From: Chaetomium olivaceum | Lineage: Eukaryota; Ascomycota; Sordariomycetes; Sordariales; Chaetomiaceae | Assembly: GCA_039881045.1 (NCBI GenBank) | Contig: JAYWVB010000030.1 | Span: 1-64,000 of the forward strand | Direction: 5' to 3' | DNA length: 64,000 bases | In this document: one piece after another, positions 32,642 through 44,582 of the stretch | How the letters are laid out: each line of letters starts with the position of its first letter | How positions within the stretch are numbered: position 1 is the first letter of the stretch | Made by a program: the position numbers and the translations under genes | The notes under the pieces: generated by a model | The model's database searches: none | Told to the model about the DNA's origin: nothing | The model's input: only the letters and a program-made list of their open reading frames with translations

Positions 32642-33984
32642 CTACCAAAGTGATGGTACAAAGCTCGCCAGACTGTTTTTCCATCTTCCTAGGAACCCAA
32701 TCCCATATACAACCCAGATCTGCCACTGTTTCACTTTATCTGGCAAGGAAACCTGCTCGGATATTCCCTTCCCCTCAAAGTGCTCATCTGTCCCTACCTC
32801 ACCGCCCGCTACGTCGTCGACAAAACCTGTCAATCCCCTGCCGCCGCCAAGTCCCATCTCGAACATTTTGATTTGGTGGCTATGTTTGAACCGCCATCTC
32901 CTCCCGCTGACACTGGACACAAACTCGAGCATGTGTCCCGTGGCTTTGTCGGCCAGGCTGCCGCTAATGTTCCCGCTAAACTCTGGACCGAAAAGGACGT
33001 GGTCGGTATCTCTAGAACCAGTTCCGACCTGCGTGCCAACGACCAACTCGCCGTCCTTGAAGAGGTTCGCTGAAAAGTATGAGACCCAGTCGTTCACTCT
33101 CGACAGAGGTTGCCAGTAGGTAATCGTGTAAGGGCCGAGAAACCCTCGCACAACTTGCCAGCCGCGGCAGACCTTGAACCAGCTGTCCTCTGCCCACAGC
33201 CGGCAGTGTGCGCCGTAGCCGGTGATATTCATTTCTCTGTTGCCGATTTTGACATGGGCAGTCATCTTGCCGCCGGCGATGGGTTGGTTAAAGTACAGTC
33301 CCGGCGCCATCGTGACTGCCGCATGATTCACGACTGGGTCTTGCTGACTCGGGGGCCACAGCTGTCCATCAGCGAGGTGTGGTGGCGCAAGCGACTCTAG
33401 GATCAGGTAGCCCTTTTCACGCCGGGCCTCCCACCACACTTCGGCCGTCTGCATGTCCTTTGACACTCGGAAAGCGTAGAAGCGGTCAGAGCTGTTCCAA
33501 AGTCCGCTGACGAAGCCGGGACAGTCTATGATGGTTGATTGCTGGGTGTACTCTAGTTCCTGGATGCGGGTGCCGTCCTCAAGCGTCATGTAGAACTCGA
33601 CGCGTAAGTTGCCCTGCCCGAAAAAGCCGTATGAAGGATCCCGTGAGAACCCCATGAGGATGCTTGCATTCCCCGACACAGCTACCCCATCAAATTCCCA
33701 CTGCTCCCAGACGGTGGAATTAATTGCTGACAATTTGGGGACCTCGGGTGCTCGTCCGGCGAGAGGGAAAATGCCACGGGTCCCTCGACTTGCTCGAACG
33801 CCGTGAGGTGGCTGATGATACATGACGTGTCATGCTGATCCAATGTATCGAATTCGTGCTGCCAGTGACCGGAGAGCAAACCTTCTAGCGGCTGTTGTGC
33901 CAGATGAAGGTCGCCAACCACCAGGGGAAGCAGCGCCAAAAAGAGCTTTCGAGCCGCAAGTCCCATCCTGAGCTGGGGTGTCAA
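32642..33984 (-). CDS. Diels-Alderase-family protein (CcsF-like; one frameshift)
   Basis: About 447 residues. It begins with a hydrophobic signal-like segment, MGLAARKLFLALLPLVV (an alternative start six residues further in). Two beta-rich halves follow: INSTVWEQWEFDGV, ILMGFSRDPSYGFFGQGNLRVEF, NITGYGAHCRLWAEDSWF, VRGFLGPYTITYWQPLSR, and a membrane-like tail WVVYGIGFLGRW. This matches the lipocalin-like pericyclases (Diels-Alderases) of PKS-NRPS clusters, which fold the polyene intermediate by intramolecular [4+2] cycloaddition. The N-terminal ~70 residues are in one frame and the rest in another. The break is at the A/T run 33768-33771, where one base seems missing, without further damage. 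It is divergent from the enoyl reductase across 474 bp, so the two probably share a promoter. It ends 680 bp before the PKS-NRPS start. Confidence 0.85.
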
Positions 33985-34220
33985 AGTGGAAGTAAAAACA
34001 CGAGATTGCCTATGTGGGATGGCATGGAGCCAAGACGTATTTTGTTTGGGGAGCTAGAAGTTGTTGACTTGTGTATTGAACACACATTGTTTGGGACCTT
34101 TGACTCTCGGATGGCGCGAGGACCGTCACTTGCACTTGGGTGGGACCAGCGTAGGTACTGTGGACTTCCTGCATTGTCGGAGGCTTCTGAAATCGGAGAC
34201 GATCTTGCGTCGGCGACAAC

Positions 34221-34233
34221 ATCGGTTTCCGAT
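34221..34233. promoter_or_regulatory. AflR-type palindrome between Diels-Alderase and enoyl reductase
   Basis: ATCGGTTTCCGAT is a perfect palindrome with a CGG-N3-CCG core and matches the AflR consensus TCGSWNNSCGR exactly (34222-34232). It sits in the shared 474-bp divergent promoter, and the cluster encodes an AflR-like regulator. This is a strong candidate operator, untested. Confidence 0.6.
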
Positions 34234-34458
34234 GCCATCGAGCCCGCCAATTCTGTCGGCCTCCGTTCTTCCCCGTCAAAATGCGAATGTCTCACCGCAA
34301 GCCCGAAAACCACCTGCATTTACCCCAGAACGCGATGATTGTAAGTTACGATTTTTACACAGTACTCAATGCCTCTTGTAAATTAGAACAGATCACACCA
34401 GCTGGAGAGTGAGACGATCGCATCCTTTTCGAAACCATTCACAAACGGTAGATTCGAC

Positions 34459-35563
34459 ATGCCTTCCTTTCAACGAGCTTTGATTCAGTCCTCAACCCCG
34501 GGAATCCTCGCATTCACTCGAACGCGACCCATACCAATGCCCCTACCGGGCCAGGTGCTCGTCCATGTCGCCGCTGTCGCCCTGAATCCGTGTGACTGGA
34601 AAATGCCAACGAACTTTCCCTGTCCAGGCGCCGGGGTCGGATCTGACTTTTCCGGCACAATCATCCAACTCGGAGAAGGGGTATCCCTCGAAACATACGG
34701 TGTTAAAGTGGGCGATCGCGTGGCCGGCGCGGCCCACGCGTCCAATCGGTTGGAGCCGCAAGGCGGTGCCTTTGCCGAGTACATTGCTGTTTGTGCCGAT
34801 CAGATCTGGCGGGTCCCAGATGAGATGGCGTTTCCCCAAGCAGCTGCGATAGGGCTGTGCGTTGTCGGAACTGTAGGGCTGGCATGTTTCGGCGCCCGGC
34901 ACCTAGCGTTGCCCGGCTCCCCTGAGAATCCAATCGGCGAGACAAGTGACCAGGCAAAGCCATGGGTGCTTGTGTACGGCGGGAGTACGGCAAGTGGAAC
35001 GGCCGCCATCCAGTTGCTGAAGCTGTACGCTGTCTGAGATGTCCGCGAGCGAGTAGGGTGTGCTAATGTGAATCGACAGATCTGGCTTCCGGGTCATCAC
35101 TACCTGCTCACCCGCCAATTTCACCTTGGTGGAGTCATACGGTGCTGAGAAGGCGTTCGACTATCACTCACCAACAGTCATGGAGTCGATTCGCGCCTAC
35201 ACTAACAACAGCCTGAGGTACGTGATGGACATTATAGCTAGTGCCAAATCGTTGCGACAGTGCTACGCTAGTATCGGCCGTGCAGGAGGACGCTATGTTG
35301 GCTTCGAGCTCGTCCCGGATGAGTTGACGGAAATTCGCAAGGCTGTCCAGGCTAGCTGGGTGTTGGGCATCCGGATGTTTGGGACCGAGATTGCGCTGGA
35401 TGGAGGTTATGGGAGTCCCGCCAACCCCGAGTTAAGAGTGTGGGGTTGTGAGCTGTTCAAGAGGCTAGAAAAGTTGATCTGGGAGGGCAAAATCCGGCCA
35501 CACCCAGTGGAGTTGGATGATAAGAGTGGGTTTGATGGGATTGTCCGAGGGTGGAGAAGTTGA
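34459..35563 (+). CDS. Trans-acting enoyl reductase (LovC/CcsC type)
   Basis: 349 residues in two exons, 34459-35024 and 35080-35563; the 55-bp intron has GTACGC, a GCTAAT branch-like site and ACAG. It is a medium-chain dehydrogenase/reductase without the structural zinc loop. Visible parts: MPLPGQVLVHVAAVALNPCDWKM (N-terminal GroES-like fold), VGSDFSGTI, VGDRVAG, GGAFAEYIAV, the nucleotide-binding YGGSTASGTAAIQLLKL, and a C-terminal EGKIRPHPVEL. Family (established): such proteins reduce the enoyl thioester in trans for iterative PKS-NRPS enzymes whose own ER is dead, and help set chain length and saturation. The PKS-NRPS here has a degenerate ER, so they should work together. The reading frame is clean, in contrast to its neighbours. 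Confidence 0.9.
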
Positions 35564-36206
35564 AGAGAGGAGAGGTTTCGGGGAAGAAATTAGTTTTTAT
35601 GCTTGATTAAAACGGAAATCTTTCGGTTACGCTGGGAGCATTATCAAGTGTTTTAGTTATCCCCGGCTGTGACCATGGTTCGTGGTATGCGATGACGGGT
35701 TTACTAAAGTAGATAGAGCGGATAACGATTCTATCTTTTTGGCGTTGGATAGTGGTCATTCACATCTAACGGTCTATTCGCCCTTTATCTACTCCGTGGG
35801 TTCAACCAAAGTCGATCAGGGAGCCAATGGTAGGCATAAGAAAGATACTAGTAATAGGCGTAATCTGGGGGCAATTACTGTCGGGGTTGAATGGTTGGAT
35901 AGGCGGCTGTGCGTAGAGGGAAAAACGCGAGCGAGACTTTCAGGGAGGAGATGTCTAGCGGGCCGTTAGAAGAGCGGTTTATGAAGGAGGTACTGTTATA
36001 GGAACCTTTGAAGCTTTGTCATTGTGAAAGCCTTAGCGGGCTAAGATTACTTTGCTTTAGTCTAAAGCAGTAGGCATGTTAAATCGTAGAAAAGAAATCG
36101 ATGTTGAGGAGAGAGCTAGCGCCTTACTTGAGAAATTGCACACTGGCTTGTTGTACACATTTATGATTTACGTTAACCATGTTGTTAGGAAAAGAGTTTT
36201 CCAGCC
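35564..36206. other. Intergenic region between convergent genes
   Basis: No coding or repeat structure that I can support. The interval separates the 3' ends of the enoyl reductase and the regulator. Confidence 0.5.
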
Positions 36207-37672
36207 TTAACCCCTCAAGAGCTCCTTCACCGTCGCCATGCTCTCACGTAACGAAATCACGATCAACTTCTCTTGGAAGGCGCTGCTTGAACTGCTACTA
36301 CCACCCCCCTGGCCCATGATAGTCTCCAATAGCGCCGATACATCTTGGTCGCTGAAAATTCCCTTCCGTGCCGGAGCCCGGCCCGACAGGCAGCATTCGG
36401 CCGAGATACCCATCAAGCACTCAATGCTTTCTATCTGGTCGTCGATGATTTGCATTAAGATTTTGAGGTAGAGGCGACTGGGCATGGTAGGGAGTCCAGC
36501 GACGCGGAAGTCAGGTTGCGGTTGGAACTTGCTTATGGCTTCCTCGGTCATATCGCCTAAAACCTCGGCCATACGACGGAACATGGCGTTTGAACAGGTG
36601 CACGATCTGAATGTAACTGGAGAGTAGGAGTAAATACGTCGCCGCGCAGAAAGGAGAAGGCGCAGGGGTGCCCCCGAGGGAGGTAACATCGTCGCGGGTG
36701 CTGCTGCCGTGGTTGCTGGAGACGCACAAGTCCAAGAACGACCTGGTCCCAAAAGCCTGGTTACACTTAGAGTGTGATAGGCTCTTGAGGATCGCTACAA
36801 AACGTGTCGTGGTTTGCAGCGCCTTGGCCACGGGATTATCAGCGGTGGCGTTGATTCTTGAAAAACAGAGGGACTGCATCAACGGGGCATCATGCCAGGG
36901 GTATGAGTCGAATTTGACAAGCTGCTGACTGACGCTCACATTAAGACGGGACAGCGATATTAAGGCGTCGTGACCGCCGCACAGCGTCCGACACAACAGC
37001 TTCGCCAGCCCCCAGATTGTGTTGGATTTGTCCAGGCGTGTCTGTGTCGTCGTGAGGCGACCCAATGGTGTTGTCTACGGCGTTGCAGTGTTGATCGCCA
37101 TTGACCTCTGCTCCAAAGCACCCATCCCTGTCCTCCATGGTCGCACCGGAGGCGGCCACTCCGCCGAGCTCGTTATCTGGCGGAAGCAACCCAAAGAAAT
37201 GCTCAATGGTGTCGAGCGGCGCTTCTATCGTATTGGAACACGGGGAGCTCGTGTTGTCGGGGGTTGGAAGCTGTAGCAGGGATTCCAGGGACAGAGGCGA
37301 ATAACCGTTCATCGCCAGCGATGATGGGTTGGTTGGCCATGACAACACAGGCATGGTTCCCTCCGAAGCCGGTGTCATTGTTGGGCGAGAAGGGGGTGCC
37401 ATCGATGAAGTGGAGGCCAACGATGACAATGTCGCCGCAATCGAATCGCTTTGCTGTCTCCGGGGGTGGCCTCGGCCGAGTGTGGTGAGACCCGATGCGG
37501 TGTTTGTGCGCGGTCGGCCCACGAGCCGAGAGCCAGCAGTGACACACAAAGCCCCCGCACGCTGGCATCGTGTGCAAGGCTCGTCCCCGTTGCTATCAAC
37601 CCGGGGACACCGCAGTTTGAGGTCGCGGCAGCGATCACAGGCATATCGCTTATGTACTGCGTGGAAACTCAT
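36207..37672 (-). CDS. Zn(II)2Cys6 transcription factor, AflR-like (frameshifted)
   Basis: The N-terminus has the binuclear zinc cluster Cys-x2-Cys-x6-Cys...Cys-x2-Cys-x6-Cys (residues 11-44, CDRCRDLKLRC and CTRCQRAGALC). A Ser/Thr/Pro-rich linker follows, then an AflR-type C-terminal region: FSRINATADN, YLLLLSSYIQIVHLF, NAMFRRMAEVLG, LYLKILMQIIDDQIESIECLMG and a final helix ESMATVKELL. It is probably the pathway-specific activator of the cluster. Coding passes through three frames. Near 37042-37075 the change could be an intron ending ACACAG at 37042 or an indel. At 36589-36591 an A run has one base too many. The gene lies at the right edge of the cluster, convergent with the enoyl reductase. 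A perfect AflR-type site lies in the Diels-Alderase/enoyl-reductase promoter. Confidence 0.82.
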
Positions 37673-39332
37673 CGCCGCTGTGAAGAGCTGGTAGTGTTTC
37701 TAGCGACTTTGAGAGTTAGAACAATCCGAGTCTCCGTCTTTTGGGGTTGGGGTCTGACGGGCGGCCGGTCTTTCCTCCTTTTTTAGGGATCTCGGGCACA
37801 TTTCCCCGACCCTTTGAACCAATTGAACCAAGCGCTGCAGCATTCTCTTTTCCGAGTCACCCTTTCATAATATCCAATGAAAAAAAACAACCTGGAACTT
37901 AAAAGGGCCGAGATTATATGAACCTTCCGACGTCTCGTGTCTCGGTCTTCTATTACGCATTTGGAACGCCTCCGTTCGGGAAATACAGGAATCGCCAAGA
38001 CAGCTTTTTCAGAAGGAAACTTCCCTAGGTAGGCAAAGGTACATAGGTTTAAGATATACCTAATGTATGTATACCTAATGTCGGGGCTCTCGGCCTTTAT
38101 CTTGAATTCTCGCTCCGTGATGTTAAAGTTCTAGTCTTGTACACCCTCTACTTTTCGTAAAAGAGGCGACTGCCAGTTGATTTCTCATTGGATTAGACTT
38201 ACCAAGTAGAAATGGCCTTGCACTACCCGTCCCATCTACCCTTATACAAACGCTCCGGTAACTTCCTAAGTCTAATAGCAATATAAACGCAATTTTGTGA
38301 CGGCGGCTCGCTTGACGACTGAAAAAATGGCCGCTAACGAGCAATCTACAAGGGCCAAAGTGCCGTTCATCGGTGGTACGAACCCTCCTTGCTACCTATT
38401 ATTCCAGATAAAAAACTACTAATTCCCTCTTACTCATCCTAACAATCATGGGTCAAGATAGCTTGTAGGTCCCCAAAATTCTGCCTGTAGATGTTTATAA
38501 GCTTACTTACGCCATTGTCCGGCGAATGTCCCAAAGGCAGGAAACACTAACCCGTTCTATTCTTCCCAGGTTCACCCTCCGTTTCAAGGATATCTCTGTA
38601 CTAAGACGACTAGTTTAAATCTTAGGGTTATAGGCAAAGTTAAGGAGGTTTACCACCCTGTCGTACAACTTTACGTAGGCGTCTATTTTAACTTGGCCAT
38701 TCCTAACTAGCGATGTTAACGCGCGTGGGACCCGCCAACTACTGGAAGGAATTAGAACGCTTAAGCTTGAAAGGAGAACCCGATTTTACAATGTACGCAC
38801 TAGACCCCCACCCCCAACTTCTGTTTAGTATGGCACCGAGTGGGAGAGGTATAGGCGGCTTCACCTAAGATGTAGGACCCAGACATGCCAGCACCGCAGA
38901 CCGAAGTGACCCCATTCTCTCTAGTCTCTCCATATGCAACTAGTCCAATTCTGGGGCACCGTAAACTTCCAGGATACCTACGACATACTCGCATCCAAGG
39001 AGATGTCTCTTCAACCACGACTCTTGAAGATGTGGTAAGTGTCCAAGCAGTGATGCGTTCAATATTCATACCTCGTCTTGTGGGCTACTGGCTAACACTA
39101 AGCGAGGAATATAATGTATTTGTGACGCTGAAAATCACTTCCTAGGTGGCCTTGATTGTTTGTAAGTTGCCGGAGAGTTTCGAGCTCGGCAACCTCAACA
39201 CTGCCCGGGACTTGGGGCTATACCAAGGACTACATGCGGAAAGTCCACCTGATACTGCAACAACCCGAAGGCGGGGACTATGTTTTGGCTTCCCTTACGC
39301 ATACCATGTGAGGCAGTTTTGTAAACGTCGCT
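37673..39332. other. Gene-poor AT-richer interval
   Basis: About 1.7 kb with many stops in all frames and scattered CCTAGGTA-like words. No gene is supported. It is probably transition DNA between the cluster and the transposon zone, perhaps old decayed repeats. Confidence 0.45.
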
Positions 39333-39337
39333 TTCAA

Positions 39338-39603
39338 TGTAACGGTCCCAGGAGTATATTGCAACTAGCTGGTGACGACTCTACGAGTACACTAAGCTTG
39401 AAGAAGAAAAGGAAAGATGAGAGAGTCTGGCAGCTCGTGGGGCTGCTTTATGATCGTGAGTGCGGTGGCCCGAGCGCATTGCTAGAATGTTCGGTGCGCT
39501 GTGGGGCAACTGGGAATAGCTTCATCCAGGGGTTCGGTGGACCGTGCTTGTACGTGAGCTGGCCGAGGGTTACCGAGGCCCACCTCGGGCACAGCCCGTT
39601 ACA
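39338..39603 (+). mobile_element. MITE, copy 1 (266 bp, 5-bp TSD)
   Basis: Begins TGTAACGGTCC and ends GCCCGTTACA, giving an 8-bp terminal inverted repeat TGTAACGG. It is flanked by the direct repeat TTCAA (39333-39337 and 39604-39608), the expected 5-bp target-site duplication. A second copy, inverted, lies at 44319-44582. No transposase fits inside, so it is a non-autonomous element. The long open frame across it is incidental. Confidence 0.85.
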
Positions 39604-39608
39604 TTCAA

Positions 39609-40475
39609 AGCGGTTGTATCTAAGATTGAGTAACCTCCCACGGCGGTGCTATATCTAGTTTAAGAAGCATCGGACACTGACCCATGTTACATGCCCGCTA
39701 GTCTAGCGGGATTTGAACGAGGTCGACTTCGACTCCGAGACCGGCAAAGTAGAGTTAACCCTACATTCTATCGGTTACGGGAGAATAAAACTCTTCTCGG
39801 CTCAGTAGCGGAAGCTAAGATGGTGCTCGGCTGGGGCCCCCAGGATACGTTTAAGGGACTAGTGTAGAAAATGGTGCGCTCGGACATTGAGCTCGTCAAG
39901 ATCGACTGGATCTTTACCAACACAGACCTGGACTGGATGGTCGGCGGGAGTAGCAACCGGGTTTCCATCGTCGGTAGAACGCCGGACACCCGTGGCAGTA
40001 GCAGTGGCGAGCCCAGTGTCTTCGCCGAGTTAGTGCTGCTAAAGCACGTCTGCTGGCTGTCTGACTGTTTCTCCTACTTAGCCGCAAGCGGTTTTCATAA
40101 CACCGTAGAGACCGCTCGTTTTGCTTAGGGTTAAGGAAAGCTTTGCTCGTAATCGCATCTAAACGGACCTTAGCTTTTGTTTGACTGAGACCCGCAGCTG
40201 CTTTCCTTTGTTTGTTAAAATAACCGACATCCGGCCCGCAGACACGGCATACAACGTAGGTATCCTTTGTCTTCCAGAATTTGAGGACGTGGCTAAGAAC
40301 CCGCCTACATATGATCATGACAAGATGGCGACCGGTGCAATGTTGGGTAAATTGCTAAAGGCACTTGTGAACTGGGGCGCGGACCTCCGTGCCAAGGGAG
40401 GAGGAGGCTAGGGGGCCAGGACTTTCAGTCGTCCGGTTTTCCGTTGTGTTCTTTAGCCTTAATTAGGCGTCCTGG
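39609..40475. other. Interval without supported genes
   Basis: Between the first MITE and the large transposon. Short open frames lack domains or coding bias that I can trust. Confidence 0.45.
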
Positions 40476-40499
40476 TACATAGCCGTGTCATGCTGGGTT

Positions 40500-40800
40500 C
40501 AATAAGCTGTTGATTCACCATTAAAATCCAGCTCGAGGTTCTGAGCCGCTCGTTGGTGAGTGCGAATATATCCCGGCTTGTTTTTGACCAGCCGCTTTCG
40601 TCGATCAGCCGCTCCATATCCATTGAACCGCTCAGGAAAATGAGTAGCTCATATGCATGAAGCGGTTCAATTATAGAAGCTGTTGAATTGACAACAAGCC
40701 GCTGCCTAGCGGTTAGCATATGGCTTGTAAACCACGATCCGTTCCGAACTACGAGCCGTTCGAACCACGAGCCGCTCAGCAACGCGAGCCGGGTCCAAGC
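40500..40800. repeat. Left subterminal repeat region of the transposon
   Basis: A dozen or so copies of short words such as AGCCGCT, GAACCGCTC, GAGCCGTTC and AAGCGGTT. The matching array near the other end is at about 47460-47850. Confidence 0.65.
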
Positions 40801-41025
40801 TCAGGGGCCCGAAGTGGGCCCGGTCAAATTGATGCACAGACCACATGCACGGACCCATTTAAATGCGGCCTCAGCTCACTTATCGCAATCAGTATTCTCC
40901 CAATCTCCTTATCGCTACATACAGCCACTGCAACCTGCATCCATGCTAGCCCCCTGGCTCCACCCAGTTGCCTTGTGCCATACTCCATTGCCGGCGTGCC
41001 GCATCATGGATATGCTGTGTCGTGA

Positions 41026-44000
41026 TCAAGTAAACTGCACTCGCCAATTAACACAGAGAAGCTGGGTGTCGTCAGTGAGGTCGTGGTTGATGTTGGTCAC
41101 CAAGCGCCGACCATCCTCTCCTGCCTCGGTGGTGAATGGCACCATGTACAACCGGCTGCGATGGAGAGCGGGTAAACCGACAATCAGCTGGCAACAGCGA
41201 TCATCTTCCTGTGCCATGCCGATATGTTGACCGGGCCGAGCAATCTGCATCAAGGGAAGGCCCGTGAGAGGCTCCGAGGCCTCTATCTTGCGGAGTGGAG
41301 TAACGATGAGGAAGACATAAGTTGTGCCTGCAGATCATTGGCATTGTTAGCAAGTCATACCTGGTACGCAACTCCACGAGACAAGCGGGGCTGCCTACAA
41401 GCAGTGATTGCAGATGACACAGAGGGCGCTCCCGTCGCCCGTGTAGGGTGTGGACTAACCTGCAATGGGTTCATGCGTCATGATGTGGTCCAGCCGGCCG
41501 ATGTCGCCAGCTATCCGGAAAGCTACGTACTGCCCTCGCTGATAAACGAGGCGCCGAGCCCCAGTCGGGTTGTTGCTAAATGATCCGTTAATGCGCCGTA
41601 GTAGGGAAGGGGGTGGGTCGTGTACATACCTGTCTGCGAAGGAGACCTTTTTCCACCAGCGTACCCGTAAATTGGTACTCATGATGATGTTCCTATCATA
41701 ATCAGCCCGGTATGCATCCCGAACCTGCCGAGCAAAGATCGGCTGCATTTCAGCCTCGCGAGTGGAGAAACCCATCGCCTTGTATACCCTGGCTTTGACC
41801 GCTATCAATACAGTCGCCGCTGGATGAGACCCGTCGGTAACGATCCTGAGTGTGATGGACGGGTCATCTTCGTCCTCTGCATCATCTCGGGCAAGCTCGT
41901 CATGCGGGAGCAATGAAGAGAACAACGTCGGTACCGATGCTGCAAGATTCTTCAGTTTCTTGGTTATATCCGGCTCGTCCTGGAAGCCATCCAGCAGGGT
42001 AAGGCGCACAGTCTGCATCATGTTCTCGTACGACAGGCAGTCCTTCTCGGGGTTGCGGTGGTTCGTCGTGACCACAAGGTTCTTCCATAGCCTGTCCACC
42101 AAGCGCATCAGTCGTGGCCTAACACTCGAGGGCAGTACCACTTACTTGTGCTTCATCTCTCCTGGCAAGACCATCAACAACGAAACCAATCCATACCGGC
42201 GATACACGTCGATGTAGTGCAGACCGATATGCACATTCGGGCGAGCGCTCCACTGTCGATACTTGTGGGCTTTTTGGGCGACGGTATGCTGGCCGATGTT
42301 GACATCATCGTCGACAGCATCGTCCTCCTCGATCTCCATCGTAGCCATAGTGTTGGCCAGGGCGGCTGCTGCTGCTGGTGTTGATATCCCGCCAGCCACG
42401 GCGGGGGCCACAGAGGCTGCGCGAGAAGGTGCGCACGAGTTTGCCGCAGTACCGCGTCCACGGCGACGAGCAGCACGGGTGATTGGTCAGTGGACTGCGC
42501 TGCAGCTTCACACATTAGCTGAAATAACCGTCTGCTAAGGCGAATACTCTCAAGCATCGCCTTGTCGTCGCGATCTTCTATAGTCATCTCAGGGGTCGAC
42601 AAAGCCGAGTTTGTCTTGACGATCGCGGCCAAGGTGATAGTTAGAATGTCGATAAGGCTCTTGCCGTCCACCTTCGTGGCTATAGTTGCGTCAGTTGAAT
42701 ACGCAGTGCTAGCTATCAGCTTGGACTGATCAAACACTGCCTTCATTGCACGGGCAAAAGGGCGCTTGAGGTCAGACTCCTTCAACCATAATAGCGAGAT
42801 TATGGTCATCAAGACAGACCAACGGGCATGCTCCTGCAAACTGTACCTTAGTACATTGTATGGGGATTGGATTCGAGCCCATCCAGGTGGGAACGGTATT
42901 CGACGCAAGGCTTTAGTGTAGTTAACGACGCTGTCGGGCTTCAGAGCCTATAACTCTATATCAGTCTTGGTCGCTATATCAAGGGGGTACTCACTGCGTC
43001 AAGAAGAAGCTGGTGCATCATCTTGGTGATACCATTGAACTCCGAATGTGCGGCATCACTGGGGCGACCACCGATAAGATCCAGTGCTGGGGCGACATAC
43101 ATGACTGCAGGCGCCTCAAGGGATATACCGTGCTTGGTCGAAAACGCCTCCTTCTTGTACTTTTGGCGCAGTTCCTCATCCATCCAACGACGAAGGCGAA
43201 CCATCTCCATATGGCCACGGGCATTGCCTATAACGTCGACGTCGAGGTCATCACGCTTGTTGGAAGTGACGAGACACGATCGGCAACTAAGATTGGCCGC
43301 GACGCTCAGACACCCTGAGTTCTGCTGTTGCTGTGGCATGTCGCCGGTCAGGGCGAAGATGGATGCGCACAGCATAGTGCGCTCCCCGTTGATATCGACA
43401 GCAATACCACGGTCGAGAGCTCTCAGCGGCGCCAAGGCCTTCATGACATCGTGCATATTGGCACCATGTGGTCCCAGTGTAACCGGTAGGACGTTGATCT
43501 GGCGGGTGTGTTCGCTTCTCGGCATAGCGGCGATCTGAAGATAGCAGCCCATGATGGACTTGGTCATAGTGCGATACAGGCCAAAGCCATCGTTGAAGTT
43601 CAGGCACGGGAGACACCGGACACGGCCTTCTGCACCTTGAGCGAACGTCTTGACCAGCCAGTCGCGGCCAAACTCATCGACTTCGAGGGCACCAGGGACC
43701 GGGAGACTAGGCAGGGTGGCACCAGCGCCATATGCTCCCGGTCGAATACGCGGGTGATCAATGGTTGTTCACGTCTAGCGATTGGATCACCCGGGAACTG
43801 CACTTTGCTGCCAAATGCATAGTCGAAGCGGATGTTGTCGCGACGGCCGGTGACCATGGCTGGTGAAATAAGCTCCATTGGACTCATGCTGAGGACCAGC
43901 TCGTCGTCATCTAGTGTATCTTCGGCTGGGTTGATCTTGATCTATCAGGGCTCGGGCAAGCTCGAAGTCGTCGAAACCCTACAGGCAGCAGATTAGTGAT

Positions 44001-44311
44001 CTAGTACATGAGTAGTTGGTCTAACCTACAGTAGCAGATGTGATCGGTTCCCAATCGCCGCCATCGCCGGCGCCAGCGATATCAGCTTCGTCGAATTCTG
44101 GGATGTCCACATACATAGCGTTATCGCCATCGCCGTCGCTATCGGTCGGCTCTTTGTGACGAGGACGCTGGGGCGGAGAGCCAAGTTCCCGGTCGGTCGA
44201 GTCAGGGCGCTGGCGCTTTGCAGCTTCGCGCTTCTGCAGTCGACGGCGAATCAACGCCTTCTTCGCACGATGCTGTAAAGCGCGTGGCATCTTGAGCTTA
44301 GAAAACGGCAT
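41026..44311 (-). CDS. Plavaka-type (CMC/tnp2-like) transposase, multi-exon
   Basis: Coding is spread over several exons from the Met at 44311 or 44290 down to the stop at 41026. The start is basic and nucleic-acid-like (PRALQHRAKKALIRRRLQKR), then acidic. The diagnostic central block is at 43.0-43.55 kb: SIMGCYLQIAAMPRSEH, MHDVMKALAPL, GDMPQQQQNSGCLS and the Cys pair in LSCRSCLV, then HSEFNGITKMMHQLL. A helical region follows (42.9-42.2 kb, RSVLMTIISLLWL). The C-terminal half includes DIGRLDHIMTHEPIAG and, after an intron, TYVFLIVTPLRK. This order is typical of Plavaka transposases, which are widespread in fungi. Small introns occur at least near 44.0, 42.95, 42.13 and 41.4 kb. Some frame changes may be indels, so whether the protein is intact is uncertain. 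Confidence 0.7.
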
Positions 44312-44318
44312 CAACGAG

Positions 44319-44582
44319 TGTAACGGGCTGTGCCTGAGGTGGGCCTCGGTAACCCTTGGCCAGCTCACGTACAAGCACGATCCACCGAACCCCTGGATGA
44401 AGCTATTCCCAGTTGCCCCACAGCACACCGAACATTCTAGCAATGCGCTCGGGCCACCGCACTCGCGATCATAAAGCAGCCACGAGCTGCCAGACTCCCT
44501 CATCTTTCCTTTTCTTCTTCAAGCTTAGTGTACTCGTAGAGTCGTCACCAGCTAGTTGCAATATACTCCTGGGACCGTTACA
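44319..44582 (-). mobile_element. MITE, copy 2 (264 bp, 5-bp TSD), inside the transposon
   Basis: The same element as at 39338-39603, inverted and about 97% alike by eye. Plus-strand ends are TGTAACGGGCT and GGACCGTTACA, flanked by the direct repeat ACGAG (44314-44318 and 44583-44587). It inserted 7 bp upstream of the first possible transposase ATG, so it could alter transposase expression. Being nested, it is younger than the host transposon. Confidence 0.88.

Noticed and set aside
39609..40450. Open frames between the first MITE and the transposon as genes
   Set aside because: Short, overlapping on both strands, with no domain or intron support.
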